Positions 56,892 to 64,000 of a DNA stretch of 64,000 nucleotides are shown here, piece by piece. A model generated the notes under the pieces. It made no database searches. It was not told where the DNA came from and saw nothing but the letters and a program-made list of their open reading frames with translations. Each line of letters begins with the position of its first letter. Position 1 is the stretch's first letter. Both the position numbers and the translations under genes were made by a program. The stretch is from Sphingomonas sp. BK580 (GTDB lineage: Bacteria > Pseudomonadota > Alphaproteobacteria > Sphingomonadales > Sphingomonadaceae). The stretch lies in contig NZ_JACIAY010000003.1 in assembly GCF_014194975.1 (NCBI RefSeq), positions 1 through 64,000 of the forward strand, in the 5' to 3' direction.

Positions 56892-58823
56892 ATGCTCACC
56901 TTCTTCCGCGGCATCATCCACTCCAAGGTCGGCGTGATCGTCACCTTCGGCGTCCTGATCGTCATCGCGCTGGCCTTCGCCGCGGGCGACGTGACCGGGC
57001 TGGCGAGCAGCACCGGGCTGGTCGGCCACCCGATCGCGAGCGTCGGCGGCGAGAGCGTCACCGCCGCGGACGTCCGCCAGCAGGCACGTGACGAGCTCAC
57101 CCAGGCGCGGCAGGAGCAGCCGACGCTCGACATGGCACAGTTCGTCCAGCTCGGCGGGCTCGACGCGGTGATCAACCGCAACGTCAGCGCGCTCGCGCTC
57201 GAGACCTTCGGTCGCGATCAGGGCATGCGCGTTAGCCGCGCGCTGATCGGCAGCGAGCTCAAGGCGATCCCCGCCTTCGCGGGCGCGACCGGCCAGTTCG
57301 ACCAGCAGGCCTATGAGCGGCTGATCGCGCAGCGCGGCTTCACCGACGCGCAGGTGCAGGCGCAGTTCGCACGCCAGATCATGGTGCAGTTCCTCACCCA
57401 GCCGACGATCGGCGCGCATCAGGTGCCGCAGCAGCTCGCGCTCACCTACGCCTCGCTGCTGCTCGAGCGCCGCACCGGGCAGGTCGCGTTCGTGCCGGCA
57501 GCGCCGACCGGCGCCGCGCCGAGCGACGCCGAGGTGCAGCAATGGTATCAGCGCAACATCGCGCGCTACACCACGCCCGAGCGGCGCGTGATCCGCTACG
57601 CCGTCGTCGGGCCGCAGCAGGTCGCCGGCCAGGTGACCCCGAGCGACGCCGAGGTGCAGAAGGCCTATGACGCCGCGAGATCGACCTACGCGCCCAAGAC
57701 GCTGCGCGACGTCACGCTGGTGACCGTACTCGACGAGAAGGCGGCGGGTGCGCTCGCCGCGAAGGTCAAAGCGGGCACGCCGCTCGCCGCCGCGGCGCGC
57801 GCCGCCGGACTGGAGCCGCGCTCGATCACCGGCGTCGACCAGGGCGCGCTCGCGTCGCAGACCTCGCCCGCGGTCGCGCAGGCGATCGCGGCCGCGGCGA
57901 GCGGCGCGGTCGTGGGCCCGGTGCGCGGCGCGATCGGCTTCGTCGTCGCGCGCGTCGACAAGGTCACCCAGGATCCCGGCAAGACGCTGGCACAGGCGCG
58001 CGACGAGCTGGTCACGCAGCTGCGCGCGAGCAAGACCAAGGCGGCGATCGGCGCGATCCGCGACAAGGTCGACGACTCGCTCGCCGACAACGCCAACATC
58101 AGCGAGGTGGTCAACGACCAGAAGCTCAGCGCGCAGAGCACGCCGGCGCTGCTGCAGAACGGCACCAACCCCGATCAGCCGCAGACCCCGGCCGACCCGG
58201 GCATGACGCCGATCGTCGCCGCCGCCTTCGCCGCCGAGGAAGGCGACACGCCGACCACGGTCAATCTCGGCGAGGACGGCAGCTTCGCGGTGGTCGCGCT
58301 CGACCGCGTGGTCCAGCCGACGCCGGTGCCGCTCGCCGCGGCGCGTGCGCGAGTCGTGGCCGACCTCACCGCTGACCGCGCGGCGAAGGCGGCGCAGCAG
58401 GCGGCGAGCGCGCTCGTGACGAGGGTCAACGCCGGGGCCGCATTGCCCGCGGCACTGTCGGCCGCCGGGGTGAAGGCGCCGCCCGTGCAGCCGATCAGCG
58501 CGTCGCGCGGCGAGATCACCGCCCGCGGCCAGGTCAACCCGGTGCTCGCCGCGCTCTTCGGCATGGCGTCGGGCAGCGCGCGCGCGGTGCCATCGCCCGA
58601 CGGCAAGGGCTGGCTGGTGCTCAAGCTCGACCAGGTCGTGCCGGGTGACGCGCGCAAGCAGCCGCCGCTGATCCAGGCCACCCGCGTCGACCTCGGCCGC
58701 GCGATCGGCCCCGAGTACGCGCAGCAGTTCGCCAATGCGGTGGCCAAGCTGCAGGGCGCCAAGCGCTTCGACGACGCGATCGCGCAGCTCAAGCAGGACC
58801 TGGTCGGTGGCGGCGCGCAATAG
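56892..58823 (+). CDS. Peptidylprolyl isomerase / foldase (PpiD/SurA-N type)
   Basis: A 643-residue periplasmic foldase anchored by one N-terminal helix (about residues 12-35, GVIVTFGVLIVIALAFAAGD). A SurA_N_3-like chaperone domain (about 40-200) is followed by a central parvulin-like rotamase region (about 240-370) and a long C-terminal chaperone segment. It assists folding of exported proteins. It precedes trpE, whose GTG start lies 17 bases inside this gene; that is a shared arrangement in sphingomonads. Confidence 0.88.
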   Translation: MLTFFRGIIHSKVGVIVTFGVLIVIALAFAAGDVTGLASSTGLVGHPIASVGGESVTAADVRQQARDELTQARQEQPTLDMAQFVQLGGLDAVINRNVSALALETFGRDQGMRVSRALIGSELKAIPAFAGATGQFDQQAYERLIAQRGFTDAQVQAQFARQIMVQFLTQPTIGAHQVPQQLALTYASLLLERRTGQVAFVPAAPTGAAPSDAEVQQWYQRNIARYTTPERRVIRYAVVGPQQVAGQVTPSDAEVQKAYDAARSTYAPKTLRDVTLVTVLDEKAAGALAAKVKAGTPLAAAARAAGLEPRSITGVDQGALASQTSPAVAQAIAAAASGAVVGPVRGAIGFVVARVDKVTQDPGKTLAQARDELVTQLRASKTKAAIGAIRDKVDDSLADNANISEVVNDQKLSAQSTPALLQNGTNPDQPQTPADPGMTPIVAAAFAAEEGDTPTTVNLGEDGSFAVVALDRVVQPTPVPLAAARARVVADLTADRAAKAAQQAASALVTRVNAGAALPAALSAAGVKAPPVQPISASRGEITARGQVNPVLAALFGMASGSARAVPSPDGKGWLVLKLDQVVPGDARKQPPLIQATRVDLGRAIGPEYAQQFANAVAKLQGAKRFDDAIAQLKQDLVGGGAQ

Positions 58824-60315
58824 CGGCGCCGCGGCACGTGCCGCGCTGGCGGAGGGCCGCCCCGCGCTGGTGTGGCGTCGCCGCATCGCCGACACCGAGA
58901 CGCCGGTCGCGGCAGCGCTCAAGCTCATCGAGCCAGGCCGCGGCGACTTCCTGCTCGAATCGGTCGAGGGCGGCGCGGTGCGCGGGCGCTACAGCCTGAT
59001 CGGGCTCGCCCCCGATCTGGTGCTGCGAGCACAGGGCGAGCGCGCCGAGATCAACCGCGACTGGCTCGACGACCGCACCCGCTTCGCGCCCTGCGCCGAG
59101 CCGACGCTGGCGGCGCTGCGCGAATTGGTGGCCAGCATCCGCATGGACGTGCCCGCCGAGCTGCCCGGCGCGCTCGCCTGCCTCGTCGGCTATTTCGGCT
59201 ATGAGACGGTGGGACTGGTCGAGAAGCTGCCCGCCGCGCCGGTCGACCCGCTCGGCCTGCCCGACCTGATGTTCGTCCGTCCGACCGTGGTGCTGGTGTT
59301 CGACCGCCTCGCCGACGCGCTGTTCCTCGTCGCGCCGGTCTGGCCCGGGGAGGATGAGCCGGACACGATCGTGGCGCGCGCGGCGGAGCGGCTCGACTCC
59401 GTCGAGGCGCGGCTGGCGCACGGCACGCTGCCCGCCCCCGTGCGGACCGAAGCGGCCGAGCTCGTGCTCGCGCCGGTGCTGCCCGCGGGACGCTACGGCG
59501 AGATGGTCGCGGCGGCGAAAGACTATATCGCCGCGGGCGACATCTTCCAGGTGGTGCTGGCGCAGCGCTTCACCGCACCCTTCCCGCTCCCGGCCTTCGA
59601 ACTGTACCGCGCGCTGCGACGGATCAACCCGTCGCCCTTCCTCTACCATCTCGACCTGCCCGGCTTCGCGCTGACGGGCTCAAGCCCCGAGATCCTGGTG
59701 CGCGCGCGCGACGGCGAGGTGACGATCCGCCCGATCGCCGGCACGCGTCCGCGCGGCCGTACCGCGGCGGAGGACGCCGCCAACCGCGACAGCCTGCTCG
59801 CCGACCCGAAGGAGCGCGCCGAGCACCTCATGTTGCTCGACCTCGGTCGCAACGACGTCGGTCGCGTTGCAGCGGCGGGGACGGTGCAGGTGACGGACAG
59901 CTACGGGATCGAGTTCTACAGCCACGTCATGCACATCGTCTCGAACGTCGTGGGCCGGCTCGATCCCCGGCACGACGCGATCGACGCGCTGTTCGCTGGC
60001 TTCCCCGCGGGGACCGTGAGCGGCGCGCCCAAGGTGCGTGCCTGCCAGATCATCGCCGAGCTCGAGGCGGAGAAGCGCGGCGCCTATGCCGGCGGGGTCG
60101 GCTATTTCTCGCCCGACGGCTCGATGGACTCGTGCATCGTGCTGCGCACCGCGGTCGTGAAGGACGGCATGATCCACGTCCAGGCCGGCGCGGGCATCGT
60201 CGCGGACAGCGACGCCGAGTCCGAGCAGCGCGAGTGCGAGGCCAAGTCGGGCGCGCTCCTCGCCGCCGCGCGCGAGGCGATCCGTCAGGCGAGCGAGCCG
60301 GGGTTCGGGCAATAA
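58807..60315 (+). CDS. trpE: Anthranilate synthase component I
   Basis: A 502-residue chorismate-binding enzyme that makes anthranilate with the glutaminase TrpG. The N-terminal tryptophan-binding LLESVEGG is present, and the catalytic core has IFQVVLAQRF, NPSPFLYHLD, SSPEILVR, RPIAGTRPRG, GRNDVGRV, YSHVMHIVS and GTVSGAPKVRA. I use GTG 58807 (VAARNSGAAAR) with a weak AGGA upstream; it overlaps the foldase gene. No leader peptide or attenuator is visible before it. Confidence 0.95.
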   Translation: MAARNSGAAARAALAEGRPALVWRRRIADTETPVAAALKLIEPGRGDFLLESVEGGAVRGRYSLIGLAPDLVLRAQGERAEINRDWLDDRTRFAPCAEPTLAALRELVASIRMDVPAELPGALACLVGYFGYETVGLVEKLPAAPVDPLGLPDLMFVRPTVVLVFDRLADALFLVAPVWPGEDEPDTIVARAAERLDSVEARLAHGTLPAPVRTEAAELVLAPVLPAGRYGEMVAAAKDYIAAGDIFQVVLAQRFTAPFPLPAFELYRALRRINPSPFLYHLDLPGFALTGSSPEILVRARDGEVTIRPIAGTRPRGRTAAEDAANRDSLLADPKERAEHLMLLDLGRNDVGRVAAAGTVQVTDSYGIEFYSHVMHIVSNVVGRLDPRHDAIDALFAGFPAGTVSGAPKVRACQIIAELEAEKRGAYAGGVGYFSPDGSMDSCIVLRTAVVKDGMIHVQAGAGIVADSDAESEQRECEAKSGALLAAAREAIRQASEPGFGQ

Positions 60316-60428
60316 CAGGCTGACCAGCGGTCAAGCGAGCGCTCGAGGCGCGTCGCTACCAAGCAGCGCCCCCACGAGGTCGTCGGCATCGCGGCCCCGC
60401 GCCGGCATCCATGGCGCCCCTCATGCAG

Positions 60429-60453
60429 CATCTGTCGCGCTTCGCGACAGATG
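60429..60453. terminator. 11-bp hairpin between convergent trpE and a secreted-protein gene
   Basis: CATCTGTCGCG (60429-60439) and CGCGACAGATG (60443-60453) are a perfect inverted repeat with a three-base loop CTT. It lies in the 200-base gap between the convergent trpE and the 143-aa gene. The flanking GGATCCAGGCTCAAGGCCGGG text looks like an intergenic repeat. Confidence 0.6.
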
Positions 60454-60515
60454 GATCCAGGCTCAAGGCCGGGATGATGGCTGGTATAGGACGGAGCAGC
60501 GCCCCTGGGCGGGCG

Positions 60516-60947
60516 TCACCGCCCGCCGGGGATCATCGAGTCGTTCTTCTCGGCGGCGCGCTTCTCCGCGGCGAAGGCATTGTTGATCGCGAGCGCGCAC
60601 CCCGACTGCCCGGCGCTGCCGACCGGCGAACAACTGTCCGGCACACCGCCGTTGACCCGGCTGGCGCGGTCGGCGACCGCCACGCGGTTGGTCCAGGCCT
60701 GGTTCTTCGCGGCGGGCTCGGCGGTGTTGCGCAGCTCCTTGGGAATGCGGAACTGCTCGTCGGGGTTGATGCGGCTGCACACCACCACCTCGTCGCCCTG
60801 CGCCTTGGGGCATTGCTCGTTGCCCGAGAGGGTGACGCTGCGCACGCGCTGCGGCGTCCGCCCCGTATCCCCCGCGCTCTCGGTCTGCCCCGCGGCGGCG
60901 AGCGGCAGCGCGACACCGGCGACCATCACGACTAGCGTACGCAGCAT
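60516..60947 (-). CDS. Conserved-looking secreted protein, 143 aa
   Basis: A signal peptide (LRTLVVMVAGVALPLAAAGQ) is followed by a short linker and a small domain with cysteines at CPKAQGDEVVVCSRI and CSPVGSAGQSGCAL, which could form two disulfides. The middle FRIPKELRNTAEPAAKNQAWTNRV is hydrophilic. I do not recognise a named family, but the layout (signal peptide, four cysteines) recalls hypothetical proteins of sphingomonads. It sits between trpE and trpG on the opposite strand. Function unknown. Confidence 0.75.
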   Translation of the reverse strand: MLRTLVVMVAGVALPLAAAGQTESAGDTGRTPQRVRSVTLSGNEQCPKAQGDEVVVCSRINPDEQFRIPKELRNTAEPAAKNQAWTNRVAVADRASRVNGGVPDSCSPVGSAGQSGCALAINNAFAAEKRAAEKNDSMIPGGR

Positions 60948-61106
60948 CGACCTTCTCCTCGCTCACCACAACGCGTGCCGGCGCCGCTGGCTCCGCCCGG
61001 CTGATGACCCCGCTATGTCGAATGTTTGCCACCGCGCAAGAATCCTTTCGCCACCGCCGCGCTGCGGCGTGTTGCGATGCGCCCCGCATCGGTTATGGCA
61101 CTCGGC

Positions 61107-61697
61107 ATGATCCTGGTGGTCGACAATTACGATAGCTTCACCTGGAACCTGGTCCATTACGTCATGGAGCTGGGCGCCGAGGTGCGCGTGGTGCGCAACG
61201 ACGAGCTGACCGCGGCCGAGGCGCTGGCGAGCGGCGCGCACGCGATCCTCATCTCGCCGGGGCCGTGCACTCCCAACGAGGCCGGGATCAGCCTCGAGCT
61301 GGTCGCCGCCTGCGCGGAGGTGCGGCGACCCTTGTTCGGCGTCTGCCTCGGCCACCAGGCGATCGGCCAGCATTTCGGCGGCCGGGTCGTGCGCGGCGGG
61401 CTGATGCACGGCAAGACCTGCCCGGTCGAGCATGACGGGACCGGCGTGTTCGCGGCGCTCCCCTCGCCCTTCACCGCGACGCGCTACCATTCGCTGATCG
61501 TCACCGACGTTCCCGCCGCGCTCGTGGTCAACGCCACCGCGGCGGATGCCTCGGTGATGGGACTGCGCCACCGCGAGCTGCCGATCCACGGCGTGCAGTT
61601 CCACCCCGAGAGCATCGCCACCGAGCACGGCCACGCGCTGATAGCCAATTTCCTCCGCTTGGCCGGCATCGACCATCGCGCGCGGGCCGCGGCGTGA
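61107..61697 (+). CDS. trpG: Anthranilate synthase / aminodeoxychorismate synthase glutaminase (component II)
   Basis: A 196-residue class-I glutamine amidotransferase supplying ammonia to TrpE (and possibly PabB). The oxyanion and nucleophile region is [12 protein letters not shown] with C80; the His-Glu pair is in [17 protein letters not shown] 61107 ([11 protein letters not shown]) is the family start; an ATG four codons upstream is possible. Its stop overlaps the trpD GTG by four bases. Confidence 0.95.
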   Translation: MILVVDNYDSFTWNLVHYVMELGAEVRVVRNDELTAAEALASGAHAILISPGPCTPNEAGISLELVAACAEVRRPLFGVCLGHQAIGQHFGGRVVRGGLMHGKTCPVEHDGTGVFAALPSPFTATRYHSLIVTDVPAALVVNATAADASVMGLRHRELPIHGVQFHPESIATEHGHALIANFLRLAGIDHRARAAA

Positions 61698-62689
61698 CGA
61701 CGCTCAGGCTGCTGCCCGACCCGGCCTCGCCGCTGTCGCGCGAGAGTGCGGCCGAGGCCTTCGCCGACATTCTCGACGCGCGCGCGAGCGAGGAGGCCAT
61801 CGCCGATTTCCTGCTCCAGCTGGCCTTGCGCGGCGAGACCAGCATCGAGATCGCCGAGGCGGCGCGCGCGCTGCGCGAGCGGCTGATCCCGATCACCGCG
61901 CCACCGGGTGCGATCGACGTCTGCGGCACCGGCGGCGACGGCCAGCACACGCTCAACGTCTCGACCGCGGTGAGCCTGGTCGTGGCGGCGTGCGGGGTGC
62001 CCGTCGCCAAGCACGGGAACCGCGCCGCCTCCTCGAAGGCCGGCGCGGCCGACACGCTCGAGGCGCTCGGGCTCGACATGGAGCGCGCCGGCGCGCAGGC
62101 GGAGGCGACGCTGCGCGACCTGGGCATCTGCTTCCTGTTCGCGGGCAACCACCACCCGGCGATGCGGCGCATCACCCCCATCCGTCGCAGGGTCGGGCGC
62201 CGCACCATCTTCAACCTCATGGGCCCGCTCGCCAACCCGGCGCATGTCACGCGCCAGCTGATCGGCATCGCTCGGCCCGACTATGCCCCGATCTACGCCG
62301 AGGCGCTCGAGCAGCTCGGCAGCGAGGCGGCGCTGGTCGTCGCCGGCGAGGAGGGGCTCGACGAGATCTCCGGCGCCGGCCCGACGCAGGTGGTCTCGAT
62401 CGGCGCGGTGGCGCTGCCGGCGCGGATCACGCCCGAGGACGCCGGGGTCGCGCGTCACCCGACGCTCGCGATCCGCGGCGGCGACCCGGCCTATAACGCG
62501 CTCGCGCTGCGCCAGTTGCTCGGCGGCGAGCGCGGCGCCTACCGCGACGCGGTGCTCGTCAACGCCGCCGCGGCGCTGGTGCTCGCCGGCCGCGACGCTT
62601 CCCTCACCGACGGTGCCGCCCGCGCCGCCGAGGCGCTCGACCGCGGCGACGCGGGCGCGCTGCTCGACCGCTGGATCGCCTACGCATGA
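61694..62689 (+). CDS. trpD: Anthranilate phosphoribosyltransferase
   Basis: A 331-residue enzyme transferring phosphoribose from PRPP to anthranilate. The PRPP-binding motif is [18 protein letters not shown], then [21 protein letters not shown] and [21 protein letters not shown], all diagnostic. The start is GTG 61694, overlapping trpG; the end overlaps trpC by ATGA, giving a tight trpG-trpD-trpC operon. Confidence 0.97.
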   Translation: MTTLRLLPDPASPLSRESAAEAFADILDARASEEAIADFLLQLALRGETSIEIAEAARALRERLIPITAPPGAIDVCGTGGDGQHTLNVSTAVSLVVAACGVPVAKHGNRAASSKAGAADTLEALGLDMERAGAQAEATLRDLGICFLFAGNHHPAMRRITPIRRRVGRRTIFNLMGPLANPAHVTRQLIGIARPDYAPIYAEALEQLGSEAALVVAGEEGLDEISGAGPTQVVSIGAVALPARITPEDAGVARHPTLAIRGGDPAYNALALRQLLGGERGAYRDAVLVNAAAALVLAGRDASLTDGAARAAEALDRGDAGALLDRWIAYA

Positions 62690-63471
62690 CCATCCTCGCC
62701 GAGATCTGCGCCGCCAAGCGCGAGGACGTGCGCGCGCGCCGTGCCGCCGTGAGCGACAGCGAGCTGGGCATTCGCGCCGCCGCTCAGACCGCCCCGCGCG
62801 GCTTCCGCGCGGCGCTGGAGCGGAGCGTCGCCGCCGGGCGGCACGCGCTGATCGCCGAGATCAAGCAGGCCAGCCCCTCGAAAGGGCTGATCCGCGAGGA
62901 CTTCGACCCGCCGGCGCACGCCCGCGCTTATGCCGACGGGGGCGCCTCGTGCCTCTCGGTGCTGACGGACGCGCCCTATTTCCAGGGGCACGAGGAGTAT
63001 CTGATCGCGGCGCGCGCGGCCTGCGACCTGCCGGTGCTGCGCAAGGACTTCACCGTCGACCCGTGGCAGGCGCTGGAGGCGCGCAGCATCGGCGCCGACG
63101 CGATCCTGCTGATCGTCGCCGCGCTCGACGACACGCTGCTCGCCGAGTGCGAGGCCGCCGCGATCGAGCAGGGTCTCGACGTGCTGGTCGAGGTGCACGA
63201 CGCCGCCGAGCTGGAGCGCGCGGCACGGCTGCGCTCGCGGCTGATCGGGGTCAACAACCGCGACCTGCGCACCTTCGAGGTCGACGTGCGGCGCAGCTGG
63301 GAGCTGGCCGAGCGCGCGCCTCCGGGCACATTGCTGGTCGCGGAGAGCGGGCTGAGCACGCGCGCCGATCTCGACTCGCTCGCAGGCCGCGGCGTCCACT
63401 GCTTCCTGATCGGCGAGGCGCTGATGCGCCAAACCGACGTGGCCGCGGCGACCCGCGCCTTGGTCGGCTGA
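62686..63471 (+). CDS. trpC: Indole-3-glycerol phosphate synthase
   Basis: A 261-residue TIM-barrel enzyme closing the indole ring. The catalytic lysines and glutamates are in [41 protein letters not shown] and VAESGLSTR. It is the single-function form without a fused TrpF. moaC begins two bases after its stop. Confidence 0.96.
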   Translation: MTILAEICAAKREDVRARRAAVSDSELGIRAAAQTAPRGFRAALERSVAAGRHALIAEIKQASPSKGLIREDFDPPAHARAYADGGASCLSVLTDAPYFQGHEEYLIAARAACDLPVLRKDFTVDPWQALEARSIGADAILLIVAALDDTLLAECEAAAIEQGLDVLVEVHDAAELERAARLRSRLIGVNNRDLRTFEVDVRRSWELAERAPPGTLLVAESGLSTRADLDSLAGRGVHCFLIGEALMRQTDVAAATRALVG

Positions 63472-63472
63472 G

Positions 63473-63940
63473 ATGGCCGGGCTCACCCACCTCGACGACG
63501 CCGGTGCCGCGCACATGGTTGACGTCGGCAGCAAGCAGGTGACGCGGCGCGAGGCGGTGGCGACCGGGCGGATCGACATGACGCCGGACGCGGCCGCGGC
63601 GATCCGTGACGGCGCGGTCGTCAAGGGCGACGTGCTCGCGGTCGCGCGCGTCGCCGGAATCATGGCGGCCAAGCGCACCAGCGAGCTCGTCCCGCTCTGC
63701 CACCCGCTGCCGCTCAGCCGCGTCGCGCTCGATCTCACGGTCGACCACGCCGGCGTCACCGCGACCGCGACCGTCGCGACCGACGGCAAAACCGGGGTGG
63801 AGATGGAGGCGCTCACCGCGGTGTCGGTCGCGCTGCTCACCGTCTACGACATGGCCAAGGCGATCGACAAAGCCATGCTGATCGGCGGCGTGCGCCTGCT
63901 CGCCAAGCGCGGCGGCCGCTCGGGCGACTGGCGCGCCTGA
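63473..63940 (+). CDS. moaC: Cyclic pyranopterin monophosphate synthase
   Basis: A 155-residue enzyme that, with MoaA, makes cPMP in molybdenum-cofactor synthesis. The core motifs [34 protein letters not shown] and [27 protein letters not shown] are complete, including the active-site Cys-His of LCHPL. It is linked to the trp genes in the usual sphingomonad order and overlaps moeA by one base. Confidence 0.97.
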   Translation: MAGLTHLDDAGAAHMVDVGSKQVTRREAVATGRIDMTPDAAAAIRDGAVVKGDVLAVARVAGIMAAKRTSELVPLCHPLPLSRVALDLTVDHAGVTATATVATDGKTGVEMEALTAVSVALLTVYDMAKAIDKAMLIGGVRLLAKRGGRSGDWRA

Positions 63941-64000
63941 TGGCGCCGCCGCCGTCTTCCACGCTGCTGGCAGTCGCGGAGGCGCAGGCACGCGTACTCG
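63940..64000 (+). CDS. moeA: Start of a MoeA-type molybdopterin molybdotransferase (partial)
   Basis: Only about 20 codons are in the window ([20 protein letters not shown]), starting at an ATG that overlaps the moaC stop by one base (TGATG). The LLAVAEAQARVL segment fits the beginning of MoeA, and moeA follows moaC in this gene order in sphingomonads. The assignment rests mainly on context. Confidence 0.6.
   Translation, partial: MAPPPSSTLLAVAEAQARVL

Overview
The window is a gene-dense, very GC-rich stretch of an alphaproteobacterial chromosome, most likely a sphingomonad (Sphingomonas or a close relative). The evidence is the gene order mtaB-ftsY-yciB, the trpE...trpGDC-moaC-moeA block, an S9 protein with a long N-terminal extension, exosortase-A-associated genes, and an ornithine decarboxylase next to a deoxyhypusine-synthase-like gene, which fits the homospermidine typical of sphingomonads. 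The taxon is inferred from recognised proteins, not from a 16S gene.

Layout. 0-1.4 kb: one end of an ISNCY/IS1202-type insertion sequence. 1.4-8.6 kb: a long leftward operon running D,D-carboxypeptidase, tmk, holB, metS, tatD, MBL hydrolase, small membrane protein, with a lytic transglycosylase upstream. 8.7-10 kb: tRNA-Ser, two identical tRNA-Arg genes and two small proteins. 10.2-14.4 kb: a leftward hemB-GNAT-GNAT-fused membrane/spermidine-synthase-like cluster. 14.5-21 kb: rightward lipid kinase, a frameshifted DUF2199 gene, mtaB, ftsY, yciB, acs. 21.2-25.2 kb: a lipid locus (phosphatidylserine decarboxylase, class-III aminotransferase, membrane protein, PmtA-like methyltransferase). 25.4-29.4 kb: rplM-rpsI, ctaA, prolyl-hydroxylase-like and RcnB-like genes. 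29.5-34.5 kb: a hybrid sensor kinase and nadE. 34.8-38.5 kb: a probable general-stress cluster (Tat-signal SDR, SRPBCC, Zn-ADH, SDR) with an EcfG-type promoter match. 38.6-42.8 kb: a small secreted protein, opgGH (osmoregulated periplasmic glucans), SRP RNA and a small secreted protein. 42.9-45.3 kb: two tandem cysteine desulfurases and a 2Fe-2S ferredoxin. 45.4-50.2 kb: alpha/beta hydrolase, threonine-dehydratase-like gene, and the polyamine pair odc/DHS-like. 50.3-53.5 kb: exosortase-A-associated decarboxylase, acyl-CoA ligase and ACP. 53.5-56.9 kb: trxB, an M17 peptidase, tpiA. 56.9-64 kb: PpiD-like foldase, trpE, trpG, trpD, trpC, moaC and the start of moeA.

Most of the window is core housekeeping. 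The observations I would check first are: an 11-bp helix that buries the Shine-Dalgarno sequence of the ornithine decarboxylase gene in its leader; the unusual phospholipid locus at 21-25 kb; exosortase-associated genes with no exosortase in the window; an alpha/beta hydrolase whose nucleophile elbow reads GFGFG without serine; and a single-base deletion that splits the DUF2199 gene. I did not find a phage, CRISPR array, defence island or clearly novel multi-gene system.
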